Source: Bacteroidales bacterium 52_46 (GTDB taxonomy: Bacteria; Bacteroidota; Bacteroidia; Bacteroidales; Muribaculaceae). Taken from it: DNA of 64,000 bases. The DNA is taken from the NCBI GenBank assembly GCA_001915385.1, contig MNQK01000001.1, positions 124,001-188,000 of the forward strand, written 5' to 3'. Shown here one piece after another: positions 26,233 to 35,426 of this stretch. Positions within the stretch are counted from its first letter, which is position 1. Each line of letters opens with the position of its first letter. The notes beneath the pieces are model-generated. The model was not told the DNA's origin and searched no databases. It saw nothing but the letters and a program-made list of their open reading frames with translations. The position numbers and the translations under genes were made by a program.

Positions 26233-29200
26233 TTAGTTGACACGGATTTTGCGTACTTTGTTGCCCTGACGCTGGATGTAGATGCCGGGGGTCGGGTTGA
26301 TGACGCGCACACCCTGAAGGTTGTAATATTCAACGGGTGCGTCCTCGTCTTCAGTCACAATGCTGTCTACTCCGCTCAGGCCGGTATCACCACTTGCGTT
26401 ATAGATACCGTAGTTGCGTACTTTCACGTTGTCACCGGTCTGTGAACCGTTGCCATTATTGAAAATCACATTGCATTCATTGAGGGCACCATCGGTCTCC
26501 ACGGTATATTCGTAGTATTTGCCGTTCTTGACCATCTGTGCTCCGGGCCATGCGCCGGTGATTTCGTTGCACTCGTTGCTGCCATAGATATAGCAGTTGA
26601 CATTGCTCCAGTTGGAGTTGGAATTGTCAAAGTAGATATGCCATACGGTTTTTGACGGCTTATCGGCCTTGGTGAAGACTACCGAACCTGTCTTGGTCTC
26701 GGTGGCGGAAGATGCGCTCCAGGTTACGGTCACGCTTTCACCGATGGCCATGTTATCGCCGAGAGTGAATGTGGCGCTGTTGCCTGAAATGCTTACCTGA
26801 TTGCCGTTGCCGATTTTGTACCATGCCGAAGTAGCGTTCGCTACCGTGGCGGTTACAGTCACGTTGTCGACGAATGTGCCGCCGTTGGGCGAGAATTTCA
26901 CCGAAGGAGTCTTGACTACGCTGACTTCGATTTTAGAAGCATTTGATCCTCCGTCATATTCGAAGAAAGTATCCTCGGAGATGCCTGTTATATCAGAAGT
27001 CTGAGCGCCGTTGCGGTTCAAAATCAGGCTGACGGGTTCAGAGTCGTCGATAGTGGCATAATAAAATTCGCGACCGTCGATTGTTGTGGTTTCAGTCAGG
27101 GTTTTGCCGGGCCATTCGCCAAACACTTTGCCTCCGTCGTTCCATGCGTAGAGGTTAGTACCGGAGATGTTGGCATTGTTCTTGCCGGTGACATAGATGG
27201 TTATAGTCGCGTTGGGGTCAACTTTCTTATATACGGCATTGCCGGCAAAAGTTTCGCCTGAAGCTGAGGTAGCGCCCCATGAAACGGTCACTGATTCACC
27301 GTAACCCATGCCTTCGCCGATAGTGAGAGTCTGAGCCACGCCGGGGGTAAGGGTCTGCTGGGCATTGTTGCCGACTTTCACCCAGCCTGATACGGCGCTT
27401 TCGTTGAGAGCGGCAGTGACAGTGATGGTCTCGGTCTTGAACGAGCAGCCTGCAGGCGAGAGAGTCACGGCTGCAGAACCTACAGCATCGTCATAAGTAT
27501 AATATTCGGTTGTGCCGGGGTCGGTGAACGAAGGATTGCCGCCGTGAGCCACGGGTGATGAGGTGTAGATGAACTTGCCGTCGACACCTACCTTACCGCC
27601 TTTCCAGTCTTTGACAAGCACGCGGAGCTGGCCCTGCGTACCGGGAGCGTCGACAGTGATTGAACCGCCGGCGGGAGTGTAGGACTGGCCTGTTACAAGG
27701 TCGACATAAGTGCCTGCGGGTACGTCGGAGAATGTTGCGCCGCCATTGAGAGCGACGAGAGCGTAAGAGTCCTTGTAGGCACGTTTGAAGGCATGGCCGC
27801 CGTTGGCCGAGCAGCCGTCCCATGAATACTGGCCCTTGCGGAGAGCGGGTACAGCGGCACGTATCTGGTTAAGACGTATGATATGCTGAGCGAGATCGCC
27901 GTCGAGAGTCTTGGCCACATTGCCCGATGCGGTGAATGTGCCGAAATCAGAAGCTGTGACATCACCTTCGAGGTATGCGCCGAAGTAAGCGCGGCCTGAG
28001 TTGGCGAGAGCCATTTGCGGGCCTTTGTCAATGGTTTTGCCTTTCTGGAATTCGACTTCCGAACCGTAATATATACAGGGGATACCACGGAATGTGAACA
28101 TCAGCGAAAGGTTTTCAGCCCATTGTGCCGTTCCGCCGTTGAAACGTACGCCGTCGTTGGGACCGGGGCAGTAGTCGTGAGAGTCGACATATACAACGTT
28201 CCACGAAGCGTCATTGTAATAGTGGTCGCCTTCCTGTGCAATGCGCACTGCCTGGTCGGCGCTGTTGAAGTTATAGTGCATCGGGAAGTCGATAACGTTG
28301 AAGCCCGAAGCCTGGGAGTAGTCTGGTTCATGCCAAGCGCCGTTTTTCATGAACACGTTGTCTGAATCGTGTACGGTGCCGGGGTCTTTCTCACAGGTAA
28401 GCATATTGCCCAGAGGCGAAGCACCTTCAGGTACTACCTGGTTGGCCCACCAGTCGGCGGTAAAAGTTTTCCACTCGGCTACCAGCGCTGGGTCTGATTT
28501 CCATGTGTAGTAGTGGCTTGAAAGCACATGCTGGTCGCGGTATATCACACCACCGTAGCGGGCGCAGCACTCGCCGAACATATAGAAAGGAGCCTGGTTG
28601 AGGCGCTTGCTCTTGTAGCGCTCACCCAACTCGATAAAGCGGGGAATGAATGCTGAGTTGAATGTAAGGGGAGCGATATGTCCGGTGGTATCGATACGGA
28701 AGCCGTCGACACCCATCTCTATGAATTTGCCGTAGCAGTCAACGATGTAGTCGACAACGGCGGGGTTTTCGGTGTTGAGGTCGACACAGTCGCCGGCTAT
28801 CTGGCCCCACCAGCGGCTGGGGTTGTCCCAGTTCCATGCGGTAGACAAATGATGCCAGTAGTTTTTTGAGTCATGGTTTTGGCCGTCAGTATTTTTAAGA
28901 TATTTGAAACGCTCGGAGTACTGTGTTTTGGCGCCGGAGTTGGGGAGGTCCCAATAGGCTGCGCCCCCGAGTTTTTCCTGGTCGGGGATAAGGCACGCCT
29001 CGATGTTGGCCTGATTGCGTATATCCTGCGAACGGTCGAAGAGATGGCAGAAATAGTTTTCGCCAAAGTTACCGGTGTGCTGGAGCACAATGTCAAGCAC
29101 AATCTTTATGCCTTTGGCATGGGCGGCATCGATAAGGTCCTGGAAATCGACATCTTCAGCCGAGCCCCATTCGGTGCGACTCTCATAGCGGAGATCCACT

Positions 29201-29550
29201 TTGGAGAAATCCATCGCGTGGTAACCGTGGTAGTCGAAGCCCGATGCGTTCTGCACCACGGGAGTAATCCAGATGGCGGTGAAACCGAGCGCCTTGATAT
29301 AGTCAAGTTTCTCGATAAGGCCTTTGAAGTCGCCACGCCAGGCGGGGTCATTGTTTGCTTTCTGATGTTCTACACCGTCCCAGCACAATACATTGTTCTT
29401 TGGATCGCCGTCATAGAAACGCGTAGTCATGGCAAAATAGATTGTCTCATCGCGGAAGTCGGTTCGCTCGTCCATGAACGAGGCCGCATTCGACTGCACT
29501 ACTGCCAGCAAAGCCGCGGGCAGAAGCAGCCATTTCTTTAACTTTCTCAT
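26233..29550 (-). CDS. secreted multi-domain alpha-amylase (GH13) with CBM26-like domains and a T9SS sorting domain
   Basis: This 1105-residue enzyme has a signal peptide (1-23) and a GH13 barrel (about 30-610). The catalytic residues are Asp287 (GFRIDTTGH), Glu327 (FGECC) and Asp459 (YVDSHDY), so it should cleave alpha-1,4 links in starch-like glucans. After the barrel come two Ig-like/CHB_HEX_C-like units (about 690-770 and 876-960) alternating with two CBM26-like starch-binding modules (about 785-870 and 966-1055, each with EWPG or AWPGAQ motifs). The last 45 residues (EYYNLQGVRV, GIYIQRQG, KIRVN) look like a type A T9SS sorting domain. It runs towards the SusC locus. Confidence 0.9.
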   Translation of the reverse strand: MRKLKKWLLLPAALLAVVQSNAASFMDERTDFRDETIYFAMTTRFYDGDPKNNVLCWDGVEHQKANNDPAWRGDFKGLIEKLDYIKALGFTAIWITPVVQNASGFDYHGYHAMDFSKVDLRYESRTEWGSAEDVDFQDLIDAAHAKGIKIVLDIVLQHTGNFGENYFCHLFDRSQDIRNQANIEACLIPDQEKLGGAAYWDLPNSGAKTQYSERFKYLKNTDGQNHDSKNYWHHLSTAWNWDNPSRWWGQIAGDCVDLNTENPAVVDYIVDCYGKFIEMGVDGFRIDTTGHIAPLTFNSAFIPRFIELGERYKSKRLNQAPFYMFGECCARYGGVIYRDQHVLSSHYYTWKSDPALVAEWKTFTADWWANQVVPEGASPLGNMLTCEKDPGTVHDSDNVFMKNGAWHEPDYSQASGFNVIDFPMHYNFNSADQAVRIAQEGDHYYNDASWNVVYVDSHDYCPGPNDGVRFNGGTAQWAENLSLMFTFRGIPCIYYGSEVEFQKGKTIDKGPQMALANSGRAYFGAYLEGDVTASDFGTFTASGNVAKTLDGDLAQHIIRLNQIRAAVPALRKGQYSWDGCSANGGHAFKRAYKDSYALVALNGGATFSDVPAGTYVDLVTGQSYTPAGGSITVDAPGTQGQLRVLVKDWKGGKVGVDGKFIYTSSPVAHGGNPSFTDPGTTEYYTYDDAVGSAAVTLSPAGCSFKTETITVTAALNESAVSGWVKVGNNAQQTLTPGVAQTLTIGEGMGYGESVTVSWGATSASGETFAGNAVYKKVDPNATITIYVTGKNNANISGTNLYAWNDGGKVFGEWPGKTLTETTTIDGREFYYATIDDSEPVSLILNRNGAQTSDITGISEDTFFEYDGGSNASKIEVSVVKTPSVKFSPNGGTFVDNVTVTATVANATSAWYKIGNGNQVSISGNSATFTLGDNMAIGESVTVTWSASSATETKTGSVVFTKADKPSKTVWHIYFDNSNSNWSNVNCYIYGSNECNEITGAWPGAQMVKNGKYYEYTVETDGALNECNVIFNNGNGSQTGDNVKVRNYGIYNASGDTGLSGVDSIVTEDEDAPVEYYNLQGVRVINPTPGIYIQRQGNKVRKIRVN

Positions 29551-29655
29551 TGTCAGTAATTGAGTGAAGATTATTGGTTAAAAAATGTAAGTAGATATAT
29601 AAATAAAATATATATTCAATGGTATTTTAATGCATCATGGCATAAAATTCTCTGA

Positions 29656-29687
29656 CAAAGATACGTTTTTTATCTGACATTATCAAA
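29656..29687 (-). promoter_or_regulatory. promoter of the alpha-amylase gene
   Basis: On the minus strand TTTG (29684-29687) and TATCTTTG (29656-29663) are 20 bases apart, a full consensus promoter. The leader is about 100 bases long. Confidence 0.75.
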
Positions 29688-29764
29688 TTTTATCCGGCAT
29701 TATCCAACTATAAATCAAAAAAATGTGCACGATATTGCAAAACTCCGAAATTTCGGTTAATGAT

Positions 29765-29847
29765 GTGGGGATGCACGGTCTGTGGCGTCAGATTATACGT
29801 TGATAATCAGTGCATGTTTTCCGGACGCACAGACCGTGCATCCCTAC
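29765..29847. repeat. family A inverted repeat
   Basis: Arms GGGATGCACGGTCTGTG and CACAGACCGTGCATCC flank a short centre containing TTGATAATCAG. Copies occur at 45297-45378 and 57980-58060, and the same arms end the long elements at 7011 and 23414. The remaining part of the 29551-30008 gap holds the amylase promoter and a TAATTTTG box at 29976-29983. Confidence 0.75.
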
Positions 29848-30008
29848 TGTTGAAAGGTCGGCAATTTATGTTTTATTTTTTACTGTGATGACAGGCGTGC
29901 GGGACGTTTTGTTGTTTTTTGTCGCAAAACGGCATGGTTTCGTCGCAAAATGCAAAATCCTATCGGAGGAAATCGTAATTTTGTACCGGAATCAAAAACG
30001 AAAGTATT

Positions 30009-30581
30009 ATGACAGACAAAACACTTACATTTGACGAGGAGGTGAGGCTGACCCGCAGGCAGGTGGCCTCCGTAGAATACCGTGCACTGCTGATATGGGG
30101 ATGGACGACAATAGCAATAGCCCTCGCGATATTCGTGCTGATGCTGACGGTGCCCGACGGAAAATGGCAACTGCTGTGGCTCGCGCTGCCGGTGATTGCG
30201 GGGACGCTCCATGTAAAATTTCAGAAACCGGCGCTCCCAGCCCCTACTTCACTGTATCTCATGCTGTCTTCGGTATCGCGAATGGTGATAGGCGTCATTT
30301 TTGTATGCGCTGTAGCCGGATGCTATTTCACCTATCCGTCATATTTCATTGTGATACTTGTGCTCGCGATGTGGTGCGGGGTGTCGGCGTTCATGCTCGA
30401 CTATCCTCGGCTCAAAGGGCCGTGCGTCGGCGGGTTTGCGATGGCGGCGGCGATATTGAACGTGTCGGGACCCGCCACCGTGGCGGTATTCATGGCCGGC
30501 GTCATAGCCACACTTGTCGTACCGGGATATATAATGCGCAGTGACGCAAGGAAAGAGCAAACAACAGCCTGCGCCAGATAA
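30009..30581 (+). CDS. membrane protein of unknown function
   Basis: I do not recognise this 190-residue protein. It has a short charged N-terminus, then about five or six hydrophobic segments (at roughly 27-45, 53-67, 90-108, 110-130, 140-155 and 157-175). There is no enzyme motif. Its stop lies 26 bases before the TonB receptor start, so it probably heads that operon. The -7-like TAATTTTG at 29976-29983 would place the transcription start close to the ATG. Confidence 0.7.
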   Translation: MTDKTLTFDEEVRLTRRQVASVEYRALLIWGWTTIAIALAIFVLMLTVPDGKWQLLWLALPVIAGTLHVKFQKPALPAPTSLYLMLSSVSRMVIGVIFVCAVAGCYFTYPSYFIVILVLAMWCGVSAFMLDYPRLKGPCVGGFAMAAAILNVSGPATVAVFMAGVIATLVVPGYIMRSDARKEQTTACAR

Positions 30582-30607
30582 AGGTCTTCAACTGACAATA
30601 TATAATA

Positions 30608-32668
30608 ATGATTTCAAGGTACAATTTCACGATATGCTGCTGCCTGGTCGCGATGAGCTCGGCAGCAAAGGAAACTCCGGACACAATCGGCTCGCAGGCA
30701 TTGCAGGAGGTAGTGGTGACGGGTCAATCGGCACGCCAACGGATTTCGGGCGCAGGTCTCGGAAGCGAGAATCTCGAACTGACGAAACTTGCACTGACGC
30801 CCCAGCTGTTCGGCGAAAAAGATATAATCAAGTCCATAACCCTGCTCCCGGGAGTCCGCAACGAGGCGGAGGGAGCGGGAGGATTCGAGGTGCGCGGGGG
30901 CAACGCCTACCAGAACCTCGTGACGATGGACGGCATGACGCTATACAATCCGTCGCACATGATGGGTATATTCTCGACGTTCAATGACGATGCCATGAGC
31001 CGTGCGGTGCTCCACAAGGGGCCGATACCGGCACAGCTCGGCGGCGCGTCATCATCGGCGCTTGAGACATACATGAAGCCGGGCGACATGGAGCGGTATC
31101 ATTTCTCGGGCACGATAGGGATACTGAATGCCAAGGTCGCCGCCGACGGTCCGATATTGAAAGACCGGCTGTCGATGTCAGTGGCCGCGCGACGGTCGTA
31201 TGTCGACCTGTTTCTCAAACTAATCCCGGAGTACAAGAGCACGGTGATGAATTTCTTTGACGTCAACGCCAAGATAAGGTATAAAGCCGACAGGAACAAT
31301 ACGGTCGACGTATCGTTTTTCGCCTCGCGCGACAATCTCGCCATCTCCGACCTCATGGCAATGCGGTGGAGCAATGTGGCGGGAAGCGTGAACTGGAGCA
31401 GCCGCGCGGGCGACAATTTGCATTTCACCACTACCGCCGCCGCGACCAATTATACCACCGACATGCATGCGGACATCATGGACAGCAGCCAGAAACTTAC
31501 AGAATACATACGGTCGTTCTCGCTCAACGAACGGGCCGTATACACTATCGGCGACGGCCATGCCATAGAGGCAGGAGCACGCAGCGAACTGCTGCGCGTC
31601 AAATCGGCCGAAATGATTGTCAACGACTCTCATCAGCGGGAAATACGCTCGGGATGGCAGAATGCCGTGTGGGCCGCCTACGAGGGTACGCTGTCGCAGC
31701 GGATATCGCTCACGGCGGGGGCGCGTCTGAGCGCTTTCACATCCCTTTCGGGGAGACGGTTTCATGCCTTCGAGGCGATGAATGAGGATGAGCCGGATTT
31801 CTCGTCGAAAACCTACATCAACCTGGGACCGCGCGGCAGCGTGAAATTCAATATCAACGATAACAACAACATCAAGGCCGGAATTTCACTGACCACACAG
31901 AATATCCACGGCATACGCTCCACGACCTCGACATTCCCCTTTGACAGGTACGCACTGACTTCGGCGGGTATCAAACCGGAGCACGCTGTACAGTATTCAG
32001 CCGGATACGCGGGAATGACCGACAACGGCGCATGGGACTGGAGCGCCGAAGTATACTATAAGTCAATGGACAATATCTATGACTACAAAGACGGAATGTC
32101 AATGTTTACGCGCGTCGGCCTCGAAAGCATAATACTCAGCGGCAAAGGGCGGAGCTACGGCATGGAACTGATGCTGCGCAAGAACACGGGACGCCTGACC
32201 GGATGGCTGTCGTACACCCTATCGAAAACCGAGACGCGGATACCGGGAATCAACAACGGACGCTGGTACCGTGCCTCCAACGACTGCCGAAACAGCATTG
32301 CCGCGGTAGGCATATACAATCTCAACGACAGCTGGGCATTGTCGGCGTCGTGGACTTACTCGTCGGACAAACCGCTCACCGCTCCCGACGCCAAATACGA
32401 ACTCAACGGGACCACCTGCTACTACTATTCGGGACGCAACAAGTACAAGACTCCGGCGAGCCACCGCCTCGACCTCTCGGCCACATATACGCGCACGGGG
32501 CGCAAGTTTACCACGATATGGTCATTCGGCGTATTCAATGCCTACAGCCATTACAGCCCGTTTGTCATCTATTTCGAGGATGACCCGTCGAAGCCATCGG
32601 GCACCCGCGCAGTGCAGCAGTCGCTGTTCGGCATAGTACCGTCCGTATCCTACACCCTGAAATTCTGA
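30608..32668 (+). CDS. TonB-dependent outer membrane receptor
   Basis: This 686-residue receptor has a short signal peptide, then a plug domain starting with a TonB-box-like ALQEVVVTG at about 31-39, and the GGFEVRGGNAYQNLVTMDG motif near 90. The rest is a beta-barrel ending in an aromatic residue (YTLKF). It lacks the carboxypeptidase-regulatory-like N-terminal domain found in many Bacteroidetes receptors, so it is short. A DUF4249 lipoprotein, a kinase and a regulator follow. Receptor plus DUF4249 is a recurring pair, and the ligand is unknown. Confidence 0.9.
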   Translation: MISRYNFTICCCLVAMSSAAKETPDTIGSQALQEVVVTGQSARQRISGAGLGSENLELTKLALTPQLFGEKDIIKSITLLPGVRNEAEGAGGFEVRGGNAYQNLVTMDGMTLYNPSHMMGIFSTFNDDAMSRAVLHKGPIPAQLGGASSSALETYMKPGDMERYHFSGTIGILNAKVAADGPILKDRLSMSVAARRSYVDLFLKLIPEYKSTVMNFFDVNAKIRYKADRNNTVDVSFFASRDNLAISDLMAMRWSNVAGSVNWSSRAGDNLHFTTTAAATNYTTDMHADIMDSSQKLTEYIRSFSLNERAVYTIGDGHAIEAGARSELLRVKSAEMIVNDSHQREIRSGWQNAVWAAYEGTLSQRISLTAGARLSAFTSLSGRRFHAFEAMNEDEPDFSSKTYINLGPRGSVKFNINDNNNIKAGISLTTQNIHGIRSTTSTFPFDRYALTSAGIKPEHAVQYSAGYAGMTDNGAWDWSAEVYYKSMDNIYDYKDGMSMFTRVGLESIILSGKGRSYGMELMLRKNTGRLTGWLSYTLSKTETRIPGINNGRWYRASNDCRNSIAAVGIYNLNDSWALSASWTYSSDKPLTAPDAKYELNGTTCYYYSGRNKYKTPASHRLDLSATYTRTGRKFTTIWSFGVFNAYSHYSPFVIYFEDDPSKPSGTRAVQQSLFGIVPSVSYTLKF

Positions 32669-32672
32669 AAAG

Positions 32673-32869
32673 ATGAAAACCAAATCATATTTACGCAGCA
32701 TGGCAACCATCTGCACAGCAGCACTCATGCTGCAATCGTGCGCGAGTCAATATCCAGTTTGTCATCTACTTCAGGCAGAATCCCTGAAATCCGGCAGACT
32801 CACGCACTACACGGCAATCGCTATCGGGCATTCCCCCTTTCGTTTCATACACCATATTATTTTGAAAAA
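32673..32869 (+). pseudogene. relic: lipoprotein start joined to a receptor C-terminus
   Basis: At 32673 an ATG opens a lipoprotein signal peptide MKTKSYLRSMATICTAALML ending QSC. It resembles the start of the intact DUF4249 gene at 32870 (MKIKSYIYSLG, ending SSC). From 32746 to 32865 a different frame gives FVIYF, a stop, then QSLSGIPPFVSYTILF and stop, matching the last residues of the upstream receptor (FVIYF, QSLFGIVPSVSYTLKF). The segment therefore looks like the scar of a deleted second receptor/DUF4249 pair. A 66-codon frame over it is not thought functional. Confidence 0.7.
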
Positions 32870-33685
32870 ATGAAAATAAAATCATATATTTATAGTTTAG
32901 GAATTCTACTTGCGGGGGCGGTCATGCTCTCATCGTGTGAGAAAGAACTTGATTTCCACTACCACGAGGTTGAGCCGCAACTTGTAATCGAAGCCAATCT
33001 GACTCAGGAGGGAACAACGGTACTGCTCACCGAGACCACTCCGATGGACGAGGCTATGAACACGACTCCTGTGACCGACGCCACGGTGACGCTTATCGAT
33101 GTTACCGACGGCTCCACTTGCACGTTACCTCTTCGCGGCGACGGCACATTCGGCGACAACACCGCGGGTATCACCGGGCACGACTACCGCATGGAAGTAG
33201 TGCGCGGCGACAGGAAATACAGCTCCGTGTGCACTATGCGGCAGCCTACCGAGATAACGGCGCTCGAATTCGAGTGGATAAAGATGCCATACGATTATGT
33301 AGCCGTATTGCAGGTATCGCTGACCGACCCTGACTCGGCCGACGACTGCTACTGGATACGGCTGCTGCGCAACGGCGAGCCGTATATATGGACAGCGACA
33401 GGCGACATTCATGCTGTGGACGGCATAATAAACCAGATAATAATGACTTCGCGGAAGGATACCGACGAGGAAGATGAGGACAGAATACTTCTTGACGGCG
33501 ATACGGTGACAGTGATTGTATCGCCTGTATCACACGACATGCTTGATTATCTTGTCGCGCTCGAATCGGACAGCAACGGTCCATGCCTGTGGGAGGGTGA
33601 CTTCTGCCTGGGTTATTTCCTTGCATCACCCGCGGCTACGGCAACCATCGTATACCGCCCCGATGAGATGAAGGAGTATAAGTAA
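32870..33685 (+). CDS. DUF4249 family lipoprotein
   Basis: This 271-residue lipoprotein (lipobox LSSC, Cys21) has a short N-terminal beta domain with EPQLVIEANLTQEGTTVLL and GTFGDNTAGITGHDYRMEV. These are typical of DUF4249, whose members pair with TonB receptors and probably cap or feed them at the outer membrane. The start at 32870 is chosen over a longer frame from 32738 because of the lipoprotein signal. It ends 10 bases before the histidine kinase gene. Confidence 0.82.
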   Translation: MKIKSYIYSLGILLAGAVMLSSCEKELDFHYHEVEPQLVIEANLTQEGTTVLLTETTPMDEAMNTTPVTDATVTLIDVTDGSTCTLPLRGDGTFGDNTAGITGHDYRMEVVRGDRKYSSVCTMRQPTEITALEFEWIKMPYDYVAVLQVSLTDPDSADDCYWIRLLRNGEPYIWTATGDIHAVDGIINQIIMTSRKDTDEEDEDRILLDGDTVTVIVSPVSHDMLDYLVALESDSNGPCLWEGDFCLGYFLASPAATATIVYRPDEMKEYK

Positions 33686-33695
33686 ATGAAGATAG

Positions 33696-35426
33696 ATGAG
33701 TAAGATACCGACATATCTGCTTCTTGGCGTCATGTGCATGCTGCTGTCATGCGGCAATCTGGTGTCGATATTCACCGATTGTTTCGATATGCTCGGGTAC
33801 GGTACACTCTTTCTGCTGCTTGCGATTGAGACACTGTTTGTCTTAGGACTGATATATGTGAATCTGGAATTTGCCGTACCCCGCCTGCTGCTCAACAACC
33901 GTTTTGCAGCATATTGCGAGTATGTACTCGTACTCTCGTTTATACTGCCCGTCGCCGGCCTCGGCCTCGAATATGCGGTGCGCTCCCATCTTGACATACC
34001 TCTGAGGATAACCGCATACCATTCTCCCTGGATATTTGTCGACTCGTTTGCGAGCTGCCTGCTCATGTTCCTGCTCATGCTCGGCACGGGAGCCTTTTCG
34101 CTCTACGACAAATGGAGGGAGGAGGATGAAGCGGAAGAAAAAGCCTCACGCAGCCTCAGCCGTTACATGTCGGAAGTGCGGGGGAGACTCAATCCCGACT
34201 TCATATTCGCGCAAATCGACAGAATAACCGATACCCTCGGGTTTTCAGCCGAGACTGCCAACCGACAGATAGGTGAACTGTGCACGTATCTTAGGCAACA
34301 GCTGTATGAGCTTCCGGCTCCGGCAGCCGACATCAATACGACATCAGCGGCAGGCAGCCTGCGCACCGCCGACATCATCATATCGAAACGGTACAGGAAA
34401 TGGCGCCACGTGTTATTCCAGCTAATATTGGCTACCATATCGGCCGGAGTGTTCTTCACAACTCCCGACAAGCCTGAATTTACGTCGGAGGGGATTTTCG
34501 GATTCTTCGGCCTGTATATCCTGCTCAATGCGATTACGTATGCCGACATACGGTGGCTGTTTCCACGTTTCAGGGAAAGACGCTCGCTGCTACGGCATAT
34601 AATCGAACTGGCCATATTGTGTGCAGCCATAATAATACCCCTCATAATCATACAGATGGCGACATACGAGCCGGAGCCGTATACAAAGGCGTTGCCAACA
34701 GCCGTCAAAGTCATCTCTACCTTCGGGTCGATGGCGACGTTAGTGCTGTTTGCGGGAGGGGTCAGCGCCATACTGTTCATGCAGGACTGGCTGTCGGGTG
34801 AGCGGCGTATGACGATACTGCGGGCGGAGTACGCACGCCAGGAATATGCGTTTCTGCGCAAACAAATCAATCCGCATTTCCTGTTCAATGTGCTCAACAA
34901 CGCGGGAATACTGTCGGAGGAGGACACTCTGGCATCGCGGGGAATGCTCTGCGAACTGAAACGCATGCTCGAATACCAGTTTGATGAAACAAACGGCATG
35001 ACAACTCCGCTCGAACGCGAGATTGAATTCCTGCGCAGCTATCTCACTCTCGAAGCGACACGCATGGAGCCTTTCAATTTCAGTATTTCGACAAAAGGTA
35101 TCATCGGAGAAACAAAAGTGCCTACACTTATTTTCATTACCTTTGTGGAAAATGCCGTCAAACACAGTTCGGTTATCGACGGGCGCAGAGAGGTGAAGGT
35201 CAGTTTCTCAGCTACCGGGGAAGGCACAGCATTCAGATGCCGCAACACGTTCAGACCCGGACAGGGGCATGAGAGAAAAGAAGGAGGAATCGGGCTCGCC
35301 AACACTTGCCGACGTATTGAACTGCTTTACGGCGATAAGGCAGTATTTTCACAACATGTAGAATCAGACGATTTTATAACCGAATTATTTATTCCATATA
35401 ATGATGAACTGCATAATAGTAGATGA
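33696..35426 (+). CDS. LytS-type sensor histidine kinase with two tandem membrane/DHp modules
   Basis: This 576-residue kinase is a duplication. Module 1 has four membrane segments (about 5-27, 36-56, 73-93, 112-137) and a His_kinase-like helix at about 140-205 in which the phospho-acceptor motif reads NPDF (166-169), with Asp168 in place of His. Module 2 has four membrane segments (236-254, 264-284, 300-321, 337-363), the intact motif INPHFLFN with His394, and an ATPase domain (N-box FVENAVKHS near 483, G-box GGIGLAN at 530-536). The distance between Asp168 and His394 is 226 residues. Module 1 has no ATPase domain. It overlaps the regulator gene by 26 bases. Confidence 0.88.
   Translation: MSKIPTYLLLGVMCMLLSCGNLVSIFTDCFDMLGYGTLFLLLAIETLFVLGLIYVNLEFAVPRLLLNNRFAAYCEYVLVLSFILPVAGLGLEYAVRSHLDIPLRITAYHSPWIFVDSFASCLLMFLLMLGTGAFSLYDKWREEDEAEEKASRSLSRYMSEVRGRLNPDFIFAQIDRITDTLGFSAETANRQIGELCTYLRQQLYELPAPAADINTTSAAGSLRTADIIISKRYRKWRHVLFQLILATISAGVFFTTPDKPEFTSEGIFGFFGLYILLNAITYADIRWLFPRFRERRSLLRHIIELAILCAAIIIPLIIIQMATYEPEPYTKALPTAVKVISTFGSMATLVLFAGGVSAILFMQDWLSGERRMTILRAEYARQEYAFLRKQINPHFLFNVLNNAGILSEEDTLASRGMLCELKRMLEYQFDETNGMTTPLEREIEFLRSYLTLEATRMEPFNFSISTKGIIGETKVPTLIFITFVENAVKHSSVIDGRREVKVSFSATGEGTAFRCRNTFRPGQGHERKEGGIGLANTCRRIELLYGDKAVFSQHVESDDFITELFIPYNDELHNSR

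Noticed and set aside
32673..32873. The 66-codon frame as a small lipoprotein gene
   Set aside because: After the signal peptide the sequence matches the receptor's C-terminus in another frame, so it is better explained as a scar.
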